From Megasphaera sp. UBA5897 (GTDB taxonomy: Bacteria > Bacillota > Negativicutes > Veillonellales > Megasphaeraceae): a stretch of 7,447 nt of DNA. This document shows positions 1 to 6,351 of this stretch, one piece after another. The translations under genes were made by a program, and so were the position numbers. The stretch spans positions 20,913-28,359 of the forward strand of contig DJEN01000018.1 of the NCBI GenBank assembly GCA_002431345.1, in the 5' to 3' direction. Within the stretch, counting starts at the first letter, position 1, and each line of letters begins with the position of its first letter. The notes under the pieces were generated by a model. That model did not search any database and was not told the origin of the DNA. It saw nothing but the letters and a program-made list of their open reading frames with translations.

Positions 1-9
1 CTTATCGTT

Positions 10-40
10 TTGACAATATATTCTATGTTTTCGGTATACT
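10..40 (+). promoter_or_regulatory. Possible distal promoter upstream of the GGDEF gene
   Basis: TTGACA at 10-15 is followed 19 bases later by TATACT at 35-40, preceded by CGG. The same layout (TTGACA, 19-base spacer, CGG-TATACT) recurs at 176-206. The spacer is longer than the ideal 17. A small inverted repeat (GCATATA at 70-76, TATATGC at 86-92) lies between the two promoters. No coding sequence is visible in 1-241. Confidence 0.3.
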
Positions 41-175
41 CAAATCGCTGTTTATTATATAGTAAATGTGCATATATATCAATATTATATGCTCAGGACG
101 CATCTGTTCCTATACATCCCATATTTTCGTTACATCCAATAATAAACCTAAAAGATTAAATTTATTAGACAAAAT

Positions 176-206
176 TTGACACAAAACAGGTATTATACGG
201 TATACT
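176..206 (+). promoter_or_regulatory. Probable promoter of the GGDEF-PAS gene
   Basis: A perfect -35 (TTGACA, 176-181) and a -10 (TATACT, 201-206) are separated by 19 bases, which would place the transcription start near 213, about 30 bases before the start codon. The long spacer suggests either a weak basal promoter or one helped by an activator. Confidence 0.45.
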
Positions 207-241
207 AAACATAAAACCCATGAGAAAGGAAGAGACCCATA

Positions 242-1576
242 TTGAAACACTGGAAAGAAAGAAACCTCTTTGTACGTCTGGGACTGACCGCAGCAGGTAC
301 TTTAATCCTATGTATACTGCTCTTCCAATTAAACATTACGGTTCCCATGATGGTACTGGTTTCTGTAATGCTCTTTCTGACAGTCCTAGCAGGTAAAGCA
401 GAAGGTGCGGTTTGCGGCGCCTTGTCTGCAGGGTATTCCTGTTTTTTCTTTTCTACATATTACCAAAATCTCATCCAATACACCTATCAAAATAAAATAA
501 ACATGGTCGTCATATTGGTTTCGTTACTTTTAAATTTTGTACTGGCCAGCGTGCTGCGGCAAAGACAGCAAACGGTTCAACAGCTGCAGGAAATAAAAAG
601 GCGGCATCTCCAAAAAATAAGCCGGAAATGGCGAAAACAGGCTGAGCAAGATCCGCTGACAGGCTTGTATAACCGCTGGGGCGGCGACAACCGAATGGAA
701 ATATATTTTGCTAACTATGCAGGCAAACCGGCAGCATTGGCAGAAATGGATATTGATAATTTCAAACATTTTAACGATATGTTTGGTCATGAAGTGGGCG
801 ACATGGTGTTACAAGATTTGAGCAATCGAATAAAGAGTCATTTTAGCCCGGGAATCATTCCTATCCGCAACGGCGGTGATGAATTCCAACTGTTTTTTCC
901 TGACTGCAAACGAGACATGGTACAGTCTCAGCTGGAGTCCTTCATTCAAAAAGATTTTCGAATTGTTTACAATGATTTAAATTTAACATATCACGTTTCC
1001 ATCGGCTACGCCATAGCGCCGGAACAAGCGTCTTCTGTTGCTGAACTGTGTCGAAAAGCAGATATTGCTCTGTATCACATCAAAGAAAACGGGAAGAATG
1101 GGATAGCTGCCTATCATTCCCGCATGGGCAATGAAAGTCGATACCGGTATGGATTTAACATGTTAGATCTTTCTGCCGGATTGCCCGTTGCTGTTCTTAT
1201 TTATCGGGACAATGCAGAAGAAGAAATTTTATTTGGCACAGCACCGCTCTTTCGTCTCTTTGACTGTGCGAATATGGAAGAGTTTATGGATTATACCGGC
1301 GGGACATTTCGAAATATGGTTCACCCAGACGATATAGAGGAAGTGGAAAAATCAATTGCACAGCAGATTCAGAAAAACAGCAATCAAATCGATTATGCGG
1401 CGTACCGCATCATAACTAAAACCGGCAAAATCCGCCAAATATATGACATAGGCAGACGCGTTCACAATCCGTATTATGGCGATATATTTTATGTTGTACT
1501 ATACGAAAAACAAGAACAACTACCGCCGCATGACATCTCTGCGCAAACGATTAGCCACAACGAGGACGGATGCTAA
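242..1576 (+). CDS. Membrane-bound diguanylate cyclase (GGDEF) with C-terminal PAS domain
   Basis: Predicted to make the second messenger cyclic di-GMP from two GTP at the inner face of the membrane. The 444-residue product has a basic N-terminus, three or four hydrophobic segments (about 11-30, 33-52, 56-75, 87-105) resembling a DUF4118-type sensor, and a short basic linker. A GGDEF domain follows at about 132-292. It keeps the metal-binding DIDNFKHFND (D170, D172) and an intact GGDEF at 211-215. No RxxD inhibitory I-site precedes GGDEF, so product feedback is probably absent. Residues about 305-425 resemble a PAS domain (FRNMVHPDD, then a beta-rich tail), placed after the catalytic domain rather than before it. 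The TTG start is chosen because AAAGGAAGAG lies just upstream and it leads directly into the first membrane segment; the ATG at 220 is in another frame. No EAL domain is present. Confidence 0.88.
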   Translation: MKHWKERNLFVRLGLTAAGTLILCILLFQLNITVPMMVLVSVMLFLTVLAGKAEGAVCGALSAGYSCFFFSTYYQNLIQYTYQNKINMVVILVSLLLNFVLASVLRQRQQTVQQLQEIKRRHLQKISRKWRKQAEQDPLTGLYNRWGGDNRMEIYFANYAGKPAALAEMDIDNFKHFNDMFGHEVGDMVLQDLSNRIKSHFSPGIIPIRNGGDEFQLFFPDCKRDMVQSQLESFIQKDFRIVYNDLNLTYHVSIGYAIAPEQASSVAELCRKADIALYHIKENGKNGIAAYHSRMGNESRYRYGFNMLDLSAGLPVAVLIYRDNAEEEILFGTAPLFRLFDCANMEEFMDYTGGTFRNMVHPDDIEEVEKSIAQQIQKNSNQIDYAAYRIITKTGKIRQIYDIGRRVHNPYYGDIFYVVLYEKQEQLPPHDISAQTISHNEDGC

Positions 1577-1597
1577 ACCTTCTGTTTAACCTGTCTT

Positions 1598-1626
1598 TTT
1601 ACCTTTCTGCATCATTATCTTATACT
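1598..1626 (+). promoter_or_regulatory. Weak candidate promoter for the metallopeptidase gene
   Basis: TTTACC (1598-1603), a 17-base spacer and TATACT (1621-1626) lie in the 64-base gap before the next gene. The -35 matches only four of six positions. No terminator is seen after the GGDEF gene, so co-transcription is equally possible. Confidence 0.22.
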
Positions 1627-1640
1627 ACACCGAGGGCGCT

Positions 1641-2366
1641 ATGAATACACCTGCTTCTTATACCATTCAACTGCATACCCATACGCTGACATATGAACTG
1701 ACCCGCAAAGCGGTAAAAAACATCAATCTCCGCATCCGCAGTGACGGCTCTGTCCATGTATCTGCCGCGCCGCGGGTTCCTTTAGCTCAAATAGAAACGT
1801 TTTTGCAAAAGAACAGTGCTTTTATTATTCATGCAATAGACGAAATGAAAAAACTGCGGGAGACAATGCCATTTTTGACGTTATGCGACGGCAGTACACT
1901 GTATTTGGCAGGGACTGCCTATACACTGGACGTCCGGTTCGGTCTTCACAATACAGTCCGCCGCAGCGGCAAAACCGTATATATGGAAATTACCGAAAAT
2001 ACACCGGCTATACGCCAGCAATTATACCATAAACTGTTGCAGCAAGAGGGAAAACGGCTTTTTCCTGCCAGTGCAGCACGCGTATTTCCCCAGCTATCCG
2101 ACTATCCCATTGAAATGCCGGCTCTCCGTCAGCGTATTATGCGTTCCCGCTGGGGTTCCTGCATGCCCCTCAAGGGCATTATTACCATGAATACATATCT
2201 GGCAATTATGCCGGAATCCATTATTGACCATGTCATGCTTCACGAATTGTGCCATCTCATTCACCCCAACCATTCCAAGCATTTTTATAACGTCATGACA
2301 ATGATTATGCCGGACTGGAAAGAACGAAAAGCTGCCATGTCTGCATATCTTCCCTATTGTGTATGA
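1641..2366 (+). CDS. YgjP-like M48/DUF45 zinc metallopeptidase
   Basis: A 241-residue protein of the YgjP/DUF45 (WLM-like, M48-type) metal-dependent hydrolase family. It carries the family signature SRWGSC (169-174) and the zinc motif HELCH (201-205). H211 in the following HPNHSKHFY segment is the likely third ligand. The N-terminal half is the beta-rich region typical of this family (RKAVKNINLRI, then GSVHVSAAPRVP), and total length is normal for it. There is no signal peptide or membrane segment, so it is cytoplasmic. The physiological substrate of the family is not well established; annotations range from metallopeptidase to nucleotide pyrophosphatase, and I would not choose. GAGGG sits 4 bases before the ATG. 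The gene lies 64 bases after the GGDEF gene and converges on aspA. Confidence 0.88.
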   Translation: MNTPASYTIQLHTHTLTYELTRKAVKNINLRIRSDGSVHVSAAPRVPLAQIETFLQKNSAFIIHAIDEMKKLRETMPFLTLCDGSTLYLAGTAYTLDVRFGLHNTVRRSGKTVYMEITENTPAIRQQLYHKLLQQEGKRLFPASAARVFPQLSDYPIEMPALRQRIMRSRWGSCMPLKGIITMNTYLAIMPESIIDHVMLHELCHLIHPNHSKHFYNVMTMIMPDWKERKAAMSAYLPYCV

Positions 2367-2447
2367 TAAAAGTTTTTAGTTTTTTGTTTGAAGTTTGAAG
2401 AAAATAAATCATAATACGGCAAACGATACTCTCAAAACAGTACAGTA

Positions 2448-2498
2448 AAAGAGCAGCAACAAAATGAATTCCCCCTTCTCATTTTGTTGCTGCTCTTT
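2448..2498. terminator. Bidirectional intrinsic terminator between convergent genes
   Basis: A perfect 20-bp stem (arms 2448-2467 and 2479-2498, GAGCAGCAAC core) with an 11-base loop lies between the metallopeptidase and aspA stop codons. T-rich tails follow on both strands (CTCTTTGTTT rightward, CTCTTTTACT leftward), so it should serve both genes. Confidence 0.85.
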
Positions 2499-2522
2499 GT
2501 TTACATATCGTATATATTTTAT

Positions 2523-3959
2523 TTATCCAGAAATTTTTTGCTGATAGGCGTACGTCTGTTCCAACACCGATTTTCCGGCAATCCCCGGTTTTGTCATTTC
2601 TTCCGGCGATAAAATAATATCCATCTGTTCTTTCGTCAAATAGCCATGTTCCAAAATAATATCCCGAATCGGCCGTCCTGTGGCATAGGCTTCTTTCGCA
2701 AGCAACGATGACCGTTCGTAGCCAATATGAGGAAGCAATGCTGTCACGATACCCACACTGTGGTCAATCCAATGTTTGCAGGCTTCCCGATTGGCTTGCA
2801 ACCCTTGCAATAGATACATATTAAATGCATGAACAGCATTCGTTAAGTACTGCATGGAATGGAATAAATTGAATGCCATAACCGGTTCCATGACATTGAG
2901 TTCAAACTGGCCGTTTTCTACGCCCATGCTAATAGCCAAATCATTGCCAATAACCTGGTAGCAAGTCTGATCTAACACTTCAGCCATGACGGGATTGACC
3001 TTGCCGGGCATAATAGAAGAGCCAGGCTGCCGTGCCGGCAGTTTCAATTCATTTAAGCCGCAGCGCGGGCCGGATGCCATGAGGCGGAAATCGTTGGCCA
3101 TTTTGATAAGCATCAAAGCTGTCGCTTTCATACTGCCTGATACTTCGGCAAAAATATCTGTGTTGTTTGTCATATCAATCAAGTTGCGAGCTGTAACAAA
3201 AATTTCTCCTGTCAATGCAGACAATTTAGCAGCTACCGATTTAATATATTCCGGTTCTGCATTCAAACCCGTACCGACAGCCGTGCCGCCCATGTTGATA
3301 ACATGCACGCCTTCCAATGATTTTTCAATCCGTTTTCTGCCGCGATGTACTGCCGATGCATAGGCTCCCATTTCCTGTCCCAGTGTAATCGGCACGGCAT
3401 CCTGCAAATGCGTACGTCCCATTTTTAACACATCATGAAATTCATCGGCTTTTTCGTCCAATCCGTCTTCCAGTTCCCGCAGGGCATCCGCCAATTTTTT
3501 ACCTTTCATAATCAAGCATACTTTAATGCTGGTAGGAAATACGTCATTCGTAGACTGTGCCATATTGGCATGGTTGTTCGGAGATACAATATCATACCGT
3601 CCTTTAGGTTTGCCAAGAATTTCCAGTGCCCGATTGCACAGTACTTCGTTCATGTTCATATTGACAGAAGTACCTGCACCGCCTTGGATAGGATCTACAG
3701 GGAACTGGTCAAGCCACTGACCAGCAATAATTTCACTGGCAGCCTGTACCAATGCATTGCCAATCGTTGCATCCAGACGGCCTGTTGACATATTCGCCAA
3801 GGCAGAAGCTTTTTTGACCATTGCCATGGCTTTTATGAAATCCGGATCTAGATGGTCTCCTGTAATATGGAAATTTTCCATCGCACGCATTGTTTGTACA
3901 CCATAATACGCGTTGTCCGGTACATTCATTTCACCTAAAAAGTCATGTTCTGTTCTCAT
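2523..3959 (-). CDS. aspA: Aspartate ammonia-lyase (aspartase)
   Basis: Catalyses reversible deamination of L-aspartate to fumarate and ammonia in the cytoplasm, feeding fumarate respiration or amino-acid catabolism in anaerobes. The 478-residue product has the usual aspartase length. It starts with the aspartase-type MRTEHDFLGEMNVPDNAYYG and contains GGAGTSVNMNMNEV (about 93-106), STNDVFPTS (136-144), GRTHLQDAVP (181-190) and the fumarase/aspartase signature GSSIMPGKVNP (313-323), whose serine is the catalytic base of the family. The N-terminus and the NMNMNE segment favour aspartase over fumarase C. An in-frame ATG five codons upstream (3974) is rejected because GGGAGGA, an excellent SD, lies between it and the ATG at 3957-3959. 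The gene is monocistronic between two terminators. Possible promoters and an operator-like palindrome lie upstream. Confidence 0.95.
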   Translation of the reverse strand: MRTEHDFLGEMNVPDNAYYGVQTMRAMENFHITGDHLDPDFIKAMAMVKKASALANMSTGRLDATIGNALVQAASEIIAGQWLDQFPVDPIQGGAGTSVNMNMNEVLCNRALEILGKPKGRYDIVSPNNHANMAQSTNDVFPTSIKVCLIMKGKKLADALRELEDGLDEKADEFHDVLKMGRTHLQDAVPITLGQEMGAYASAVHRGRKRIEKSLEGVHVINMGGTAVGTGLNAEPEYIKSVAAKLSALTGEIFVTARNLIDMTNNTDIFAEVSGSMKATALMLIKMANDFRLMASGPRCGLNELKLPARQPGSSIMPGKVNPVMAEVLDQTCYQVIGNDLAISMGVENGQFELNVMEPVMAFNLFHSMQYLTNAVHAFNMYLLQGLQANREACKHWIDHSVGIVTALLPHIGYERSSLLAKEAYATGRPIRDIILEHGYLTKEQMDIILSPEEMTKPGIAGKSVLEQTYAYQQKISG

Positions 3960-3993
3960 AATATCCTCCCACATGTTGCAGCAAACTCAATTT

Positions 3994-4008
3994 TGTATAC
4001 AGTATGCA
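3994..4008. promoter_or_regulatory. Operator-like palindrome in the aspA leader
   Basis: An interrupted palindrome with 7-base arms around a central base (TGTATACAGTATGCA, one mismatched pair) lies 35-49 bases before the aspA start codon. Such GTATAC-centred palindromes suit a GntR-like dimeric repressor, but no regulator gene is nearby and the match is short. Confidence 0.22.
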
Positions 4009-4029
4009 ATGTACACGAAAAAACCATTT

Positions 4030-4058
4030 TATCTAACTCTTTCTTCATAGTATTTCAA
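4030..4058 (-). promoter_or_regulatory. Possible proximal aspA promoter
   Basis: On the minus strand TTGAAA (4058-4053), a 17-base spacer and TAGATA (4035-4030) would start transcription near 4023, giving a leader of about 64 bases. The -10 is only a moderate match. Confidence 0.33.
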
Positions 4059-4081
4059 ACCTTTTTCAAGATTCTATATAC

Positions 4082-4116
4082 AAAAAGACGCTGCTAAAGC
4101 CTAAGCTTTAACAGCG
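4082..4116 (-). terminator. Intrinsic terminator, minus strand
   Basis: Arms 4105-4116 and 4089-4100 form a 12-bp stem with a 4-base loop, followed on the minus strand by TCTTTTTG. The single imperfect pair is a G-U wobble in minus-strand RNA but an A-C mismatch on the plus strand, which fixes the direction. It ends the nitrilase transcript and/or the short RNA starting near 4141. Confidence 0.78.
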
Positions 4117-4141
4117 CCCTTGCCGTACGTACTATGAATTT
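4082..4141 (-). ncRNA. Candidate small RNA or attenuated aspA leader
   Basis: A near-consensus promoter (4148-4176) predicts transcription from about 4141 leftward, and an intrinsic terminator ends at about 4082, leaving a roughly 60-nt transcript with no usable reading frame. Its 5' end carries TTCATAGTA (4138-4130), which is perfectly complementary to TACTATGAA located beyond the terminator (4052-4044). Read-through RNA could therefore fold around the terminator and continue into aspA. It could be a free small RNA, an aspA attenuator, or simply a promoter upstream of the nitrilase terminator. The sequence alone does not decide. Confidence 0.4.
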
Positions 4142-4147
4142 AGCTAT

Positions 4148-4176
4148 ATCATAGACGATTCACGCACACCTGTCAA
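4148..4176 (-). promoter_or_regulatory. Strong minus-strand promoter between nitrilase and aspA
   Basis: TTGACA (4176-4171), a 17-base spacer and TATGAT (4153-4148) make a near-consensus sigma-A promoter. It lies after the nitrilase stop codon and before the terminator at 4082-4116. The remainder of the interval (4177-4267) is AT-rich with nothing recognisable. Confidence 0.62.
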
Positions 4177-4267
4177 TAGTTGCCTTCTATCGGTTACATT
4201 TATTTTAGAATAACAACAAAAAAATAAATTATTTTCTGCTAAAAGCTGTTTGAAACAACCGCAAATC

Positions 4268-5191
4268 CTATTTATCCTCTACATGCAGCTGCAGTACATC
4301 CGGTCGTGCATAATGCCCGCATGCATCAAATTCCATCCGGCTGGCAGCTACTGCGTCCATGTCCAGCTCTGCATACAAAATATCTTCCGTATCCCATACA
4401 GGGCCTGCCACTTCATGACCATACGGATCAATAATCGAACTGCCGCCGCGGCATACTGTATCCGGTAATTTTTCTATTTCTTCAGGATAGGCAAGCGTGT
4501 CGGGATACATGGCTTTGGTAAAAAACATATCACAATTAATGACGTAGCAATGCCCTTCAATAGCAATATGCCGAACCGTATCCTGCCATTCTTTATTGTC
4601 ATTGGTATTCGGCGCAATATATATGGTAATGCCTTTTTGATACAATGCGGCGCGCGCCAGCGGCATATAGCTTTCCCAGCAAATTAAACTGCCGACCGGT
4701 CCCCACGGCGTCTGACCTACAGAGAAATATCCCCGATCAGCATCGCCCCATACGACCCGTTCCGAGCCTGTCGGTTTCAATTTGCGATGGCAAAAAACAA
4801 GTTCTCCTTCTGGTGAAAAAAGCAGATTCGAGTTGTACAATGTAGCTGTCACGGCATCCCGTTCTGATATGCCCACACTAAGCCATGCCTTGGCACGGCG
4901 TGCCGCTTCTCCTAATTGCTTCGTTTCCGGTCCCGGTACGACAACAGAATTATCATAATACAGCTTCCAATCCCTGCGGCCGCCTGCATCCCGCGCACCG
5001 ACAGAAAAGCCAAAAGACATTCCATACGGGTAACCGGGAATACACAATTCCGGAAATACGATACATTCTGCCTGCTGCTGTTGACAAGTTTCAATCAAAG
5101 AAATCACTTTTTCAAGACTTTTCTTTTTGTCAAACATGACAGGCGCAGCCTGTACAACAGCTATTTTGCATGTTTTCTTTATATCCTGCAT
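4268..5191 (-). CDS. Nitrilase (carbon-nitrogen hydrolase)
   Basis: A cytoplasmic enzyme of the nitrilase branch of the carbon-nitrogen hydrolase superfamily, hydrolysing a nitrile to the carboxylic acid and ammonia. The 307-residue product shows the Glu-Lys-Cys triad: E48 in FPELCIPGYPYG, K137 in HRKLKPTGSERVVWG, and C171 in GSLICWESYMPLAR. The RKLKPT...ERVVWG and CWESYMPLAR segments are typical of true nitrilases rather than amidases or N-carbamoyl hydrolases. Substrate (aliphatic or aromatic nitrile, cyanide) cannot be read from sequence. An upstream GTG at 5200 would add three residues, but it is part of the SD (AGGGGTGA) five bases before the ATG at 5189-5191, so the ATG is preferred. 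Both this enzyme and the neighbouring aspartase release ammonia, but separate promoters and a terminator argue against a shared operon. Confidence 0.9.
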   Translation of the reverse strand: MQDIKKTCKIAVVQAAPVMFDKKKSLEKVISLIETCQQQQAECIVFPELCIPGYPYGMSFGFSVGARDAGGRRDWKLYYDNSVVVPGPETKQLGEAARRAKAWLSVGISERDAVTATLYNSNLLFSPEGELVFCHRKLKPTGSERVVWGDADRGYFSVGQTPWGPVGSLICWESYMPLARAALYQKGITIYIAPNTNDNKEWQDTVRHIAIEGHCYVINCDMFFTKAMYPDTLAYPEEIEKLPDTVCRGGSSIIDPYGHEVAGPVWDTEDILYAELDMDAVAASRMEFDACGHYARPDVLQLHVEDK

Positions 5192-5220
5192 ATAGTTCAC
5201 CCCTATCTAAACTTATACTA

Positions 5221-5249
5221 TGTATACTATCATACAAAGCCGCATGCAA
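5221..5249 (-). promoter_or_regulatory. Possible nitrilase promoter
   Basis: On the minus strand TTGCAT (5249-5244), a 17-base spacer and TATACA (5226-5221) would start transcription near 5214, about 23 bases before the ATG. A short direct repeat (TATACTAT twice) overlaps the -10. The rest of 5250-5387 is AT-rich without recognisable features. Confidence 0.35.
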
Positions 5250-5387
5250 ACAATAAAAATATAATATAGTCAAGGCTAAATATAAAAATCATTATGCAGT
5301 TGGTACTGCAGTTTTACCAGTTTATCTACATAATAGTCAGTGTACAAAAAACATTCTTATAAATCATAAATTTAGAAAAAAAAACAA

Positions 5388-5416
5388 TTGACAAATTCAC
5401 ATAAAATCCATATAAT
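5388..5416 (+). promoter_or_regulatory. Consensus promoter of the tRNA-Thr gene
   Basis: TTGACA (5388-5393), a 17-base spacer and TATAAT (5411-5416) match the sigma-A consensus perfectly, 12 bases before the mature tRNA 5' end. Confidence 0.88.
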
Positions 5417-5428
5417 AATAGAGTACTT

Positions 5429-5504
5429 GCCACTATAGCTCAGCTGGCAGAGCATCTCATTCGTAATGAGAGGGTCGTAGGTTCAAATCCTATTAGTGGC
5501 TCCA
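5429..5504 (+). tRNA. tRNA-Thr (anticodon CGU)
   Basis: A full cloverleaf can be drawn. The acceptor stem is GCCACTA/TAGTGGC and the D arm is GCTC...GAGC. The anticodon stem is TCTCA/TGAGA around the loop TTCGTAA (anticodon CGT). The T arm is GTAGG-TTCAAAT-CCTAT, the discriminator is T, and CCA is encoded. The anticodon pairs with ACG, so the product decodes threonine. The gene serves as an integration site: everything from the anticodon loop to CCA is duplicated at 6717-6761, and this copy remains intact and promoter-linked. Confidence 0.96.
5460..5504 (+). repeat. Attachment site copy within tRNA-Thr (att, left)
   Basis: 45 bases from the anticodon loop (TTCGTAATGAG...) through CCA are identical to 6717-6761. 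The match breaks at both ends (A versus C before, T versus A after). Position and size are typical of the crossover segment used by tyrosine integrases at tRNA 3' ends. Confidence 0.9.
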
Positions 5505-5510
5505 TTGATT

Positions 5511-5549
5511 AGTGACTCCTATTATCAATTAATAGGGGTCGCTTTTTTT
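5511..5549 (+). terminator. Intrinsic terminator after tRNA-Thr
   Basis: AGTGACTCCTATTA (5511-5524) pairs with TAATAGGGGTCGCT (5530-5543), allowing two G-U pairs, around a 5-base loop and is followed by a T run to 5549. It lies inside the integrated element, six bases after CCA. Confidence 0.85.
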
Positions 5550-5572
5550 ATGCCTAAACCACTACAAAGAAA

Positions 5573-5863
5573 TCAAAATACCCCTTCATAAATCTTTTCT
5601 ATTGCTTCTGCTCCTTTTTCTTTCAATACTGCCGTTTGTGCTTCACAAGCATAATGTCGTGGCATTGCGTCATCACTCCATCCCCCCTGTTGTTTGATAG
5701 CGTCAAAGGGAACCTGCTGTATAAAAAGTTGCGTAGCAAAAGCATGGCGGAATGAATGCGTACTTATGTCTTCTCGTATTCCTGCTTTTTTTATCCATCC
5801 TTTTATTGTTCGATGGAAGTTTCGGTATTCTTCTTTTTTGTTTTGTCGCTTTTGAGATATACT
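5573..5863 (-). pseudogene. C-terminal remnant of a tyrosine-recombinase integrase
   Basis: A 96-residue open stretch with no start codon context, preceded in frame by stop codons (TAG at 5864-5866, TAA just beyond). It reads as the C-terminal catalytic lobe of a phage-type integrase: THSFRHAFATQLF holds the H-x-x-R box (H36, R39 of the fragment), GGWSD supplies the His/Trp position (W62), and MPRHYACEA holds the tyrosine nucleophile (Y71). The N-terminal DNA-binding domains and the first catalytic arginine are absent, so it cannot be active. Its stop codon lies 69 bases from the end of the tRNA, the usual place for an integrase next to its own attachment site. This supports the view that this element integrated through the 45-bp repeat and later lost most of its body. 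Confidence 0.82.
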
Positions 5864-5896
5864 CTATAATTACAAATATATGTTCGACATTAAGAT

Positions 5897-5944
5897 AAAA
5901 AAGAAAGAGCCATAGACAAAGATTCTTGTCTTCTTCTATGGTTC
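5897..5944 (-). terminator. Possible minus-strand terminator upstream of the integrase remnant
   Basis: Ten-base arms (5907-5916 and 5935-5944, one imperfect pair) close a hairpin that on the minus strand runs into TTTCTTTTTT. It may have ended a gene now lost; the integrase homology stops just to its left, near 5864. Confidence 0.35.
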
Positions 5945-5982
5945 CCATAATCAATCAATAATCAATTCATTTGTTCTTTATG

Positions 5983-6034
5983 CTCTTTTCGCTGTGTGTC
6001 AAATCACAATACCCCTATGGGGGGGCGATAAGAG
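5983..6034. other. Potential three-way-junction structure in non-coding DNA
   Basis: CTCTTTTCGC (5983-5992) and GCGATAAGAG (6025-6034) pair at nine of ten positions. They enclose two small hairpins: TGTG/CACA (5993-5996, 6005-6008) and CCCC-TAT-GGGG (6012-6022), the latter inside a run of seven Gs. No gene is visible in 5867-6110, and this fold is the most organised thing in that gap. Confidence 0.4.
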
Positions 6035-6114
6035 AGCAAGAATTTACATATATGCTCGCATAGATTTTTTACAATTTTTGATGTTCATTCCTGCCTGTCT
6101 TTCTCTGTGTACAG

Positions 6115-6144
6115 TTGACATGTACGGCAAGTATCATGTAAAAT
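6115..6144 (+). promoter_or_regulatory. Toxin mRNA promoter, copy A
   Basis: TTGACA (6115-6120), an 18-base spacer and TAAAAT (6139-6144). The -35, spacer length and -10 are kept in all three copies although the spacer sequence drifts. The predicted start is near 6151. Confidence 0.75.
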
Positions 6145-6187
6145 GATACACAAGGCACTACAATCAACGGTAGGCGGTTCTTGTGTT

Positions 6188-6237
6188 CCTCATTCTGTAT
6201 AGAATGGGGGTGATGATTATGTATAATTTGTTCATCA
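6188..6237 (+). promoter_or_regulatory. SD-sequestering hairpins, copy A
   Basis: CCTCATTC (6188-6195) pairs with GAATGGGG (6202-6209) over a 6-base loop, burying most of the strong SD GGGGGTGAT (6206-6214). TGATGA (6211-6216) can in turn pair with TCATCA (6232-6237), enclosing the start codon. Self-inhibited initiation regions are a hallmark of type I toxin mRNAs. Confidence 0.6.
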
Positions 6238-6296
6238 TGTTATATATTTTTATGATGCTCCTAATTATCTTAATTGTTGTTTTAAAACGCAAATAA
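6219..6296 (+). CDS. Small hydrophobic peptide, probable type I toxin (copy A)
   Basis: A 25-residue peptide beginning MYNLFIMLYIF and ending VVLKRK: one continuous hydrophobic helix (about 4-22) with a basic C-terminus, as in membrane-acting type I toxins (Fst, TxpA, Ibs, AapA types). I do not recognise it as a member of a named family. Coding status is supported by its strong SD (GGGGGTGAT). It is also supported by comparison with copy B, where six base changes cluster in one 15-base block yet alter only one residue (Ile to Val). The gene has its own promoter, a structured leader, two 3' hairpins and a convergent antisense RNA over its last codons and 3' UTR. Inferred action is inner-membrane insertion and depolarisation when the antisense RNA is limiting. 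It lies inside the tRNA-integrated remnant. Confidence 0.72.
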   Translation: MYNLFIMLYIFMMLLIILIVVLKRK

Positions 6297-6337
6297 ACCG
6301 CCCTTACTAGCGTCCAAACTATGATGGCGGTTTATTT
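6291..6337. terminator. Inner 3' hairpin, antitoxin terminator (copy A)
   Basis: AAATAAACCGCC (6291-6302) and GGCGGTTTATTT (6326-6337) form a perfect 12-bp stem with a 23-base loop; the first arm includes the toxin stop codon. The stem is identical in copy B while the loop has diverged. U-rich tails favour termination of the minus-strand RNA; rightward it is probably leaky. Confidence 0.65.
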
Positions 6338-6351
6338 ACTAAAATTATAGG

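Noticed and set aside
2986..3363. Plus-strand reading frame opposite aspA
   Set aside because: It is a shadow of a well-supported aspartase gene and has no recognisable motif or SD.
3960..3974. Five-residue N-terminal extension of aspA (MWEDI)
   Set aside because: The segment is the SD (GGGAGGA) for the next ATG, and the shorter protein matches the usual aspartase N-terminus and length.
5192..5200. GTG start for the nitrilase
   Set aside because: The GTG belongs to the AGGGGTGA SD five bases before the ATG at 5191.
34..5227. GTATAC hexamers near several promoters as a shared operator
   Set aside because: The hexamer also occurs inside the GGDEF coding region (312-317) and the flanking bases differ, so a common operator is not supported.
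5703..5954. Minus-strand 83-codon reading frame overlapping the integrase remnant
   Set aside because: It reads the integrase segment in a shifted frame. The other frame carries the HSFRHAFAT...GGWSDD...RHY catalytic motifs, and the upstream part of this frame lies on a hairpin with a T run.
5983..6034. Rolling-circle replication origin
   Set aside because: A minus-strand TCTTATC faintly recalls some plasmid nick regions, but seven bases and no Rep gene are not enough.
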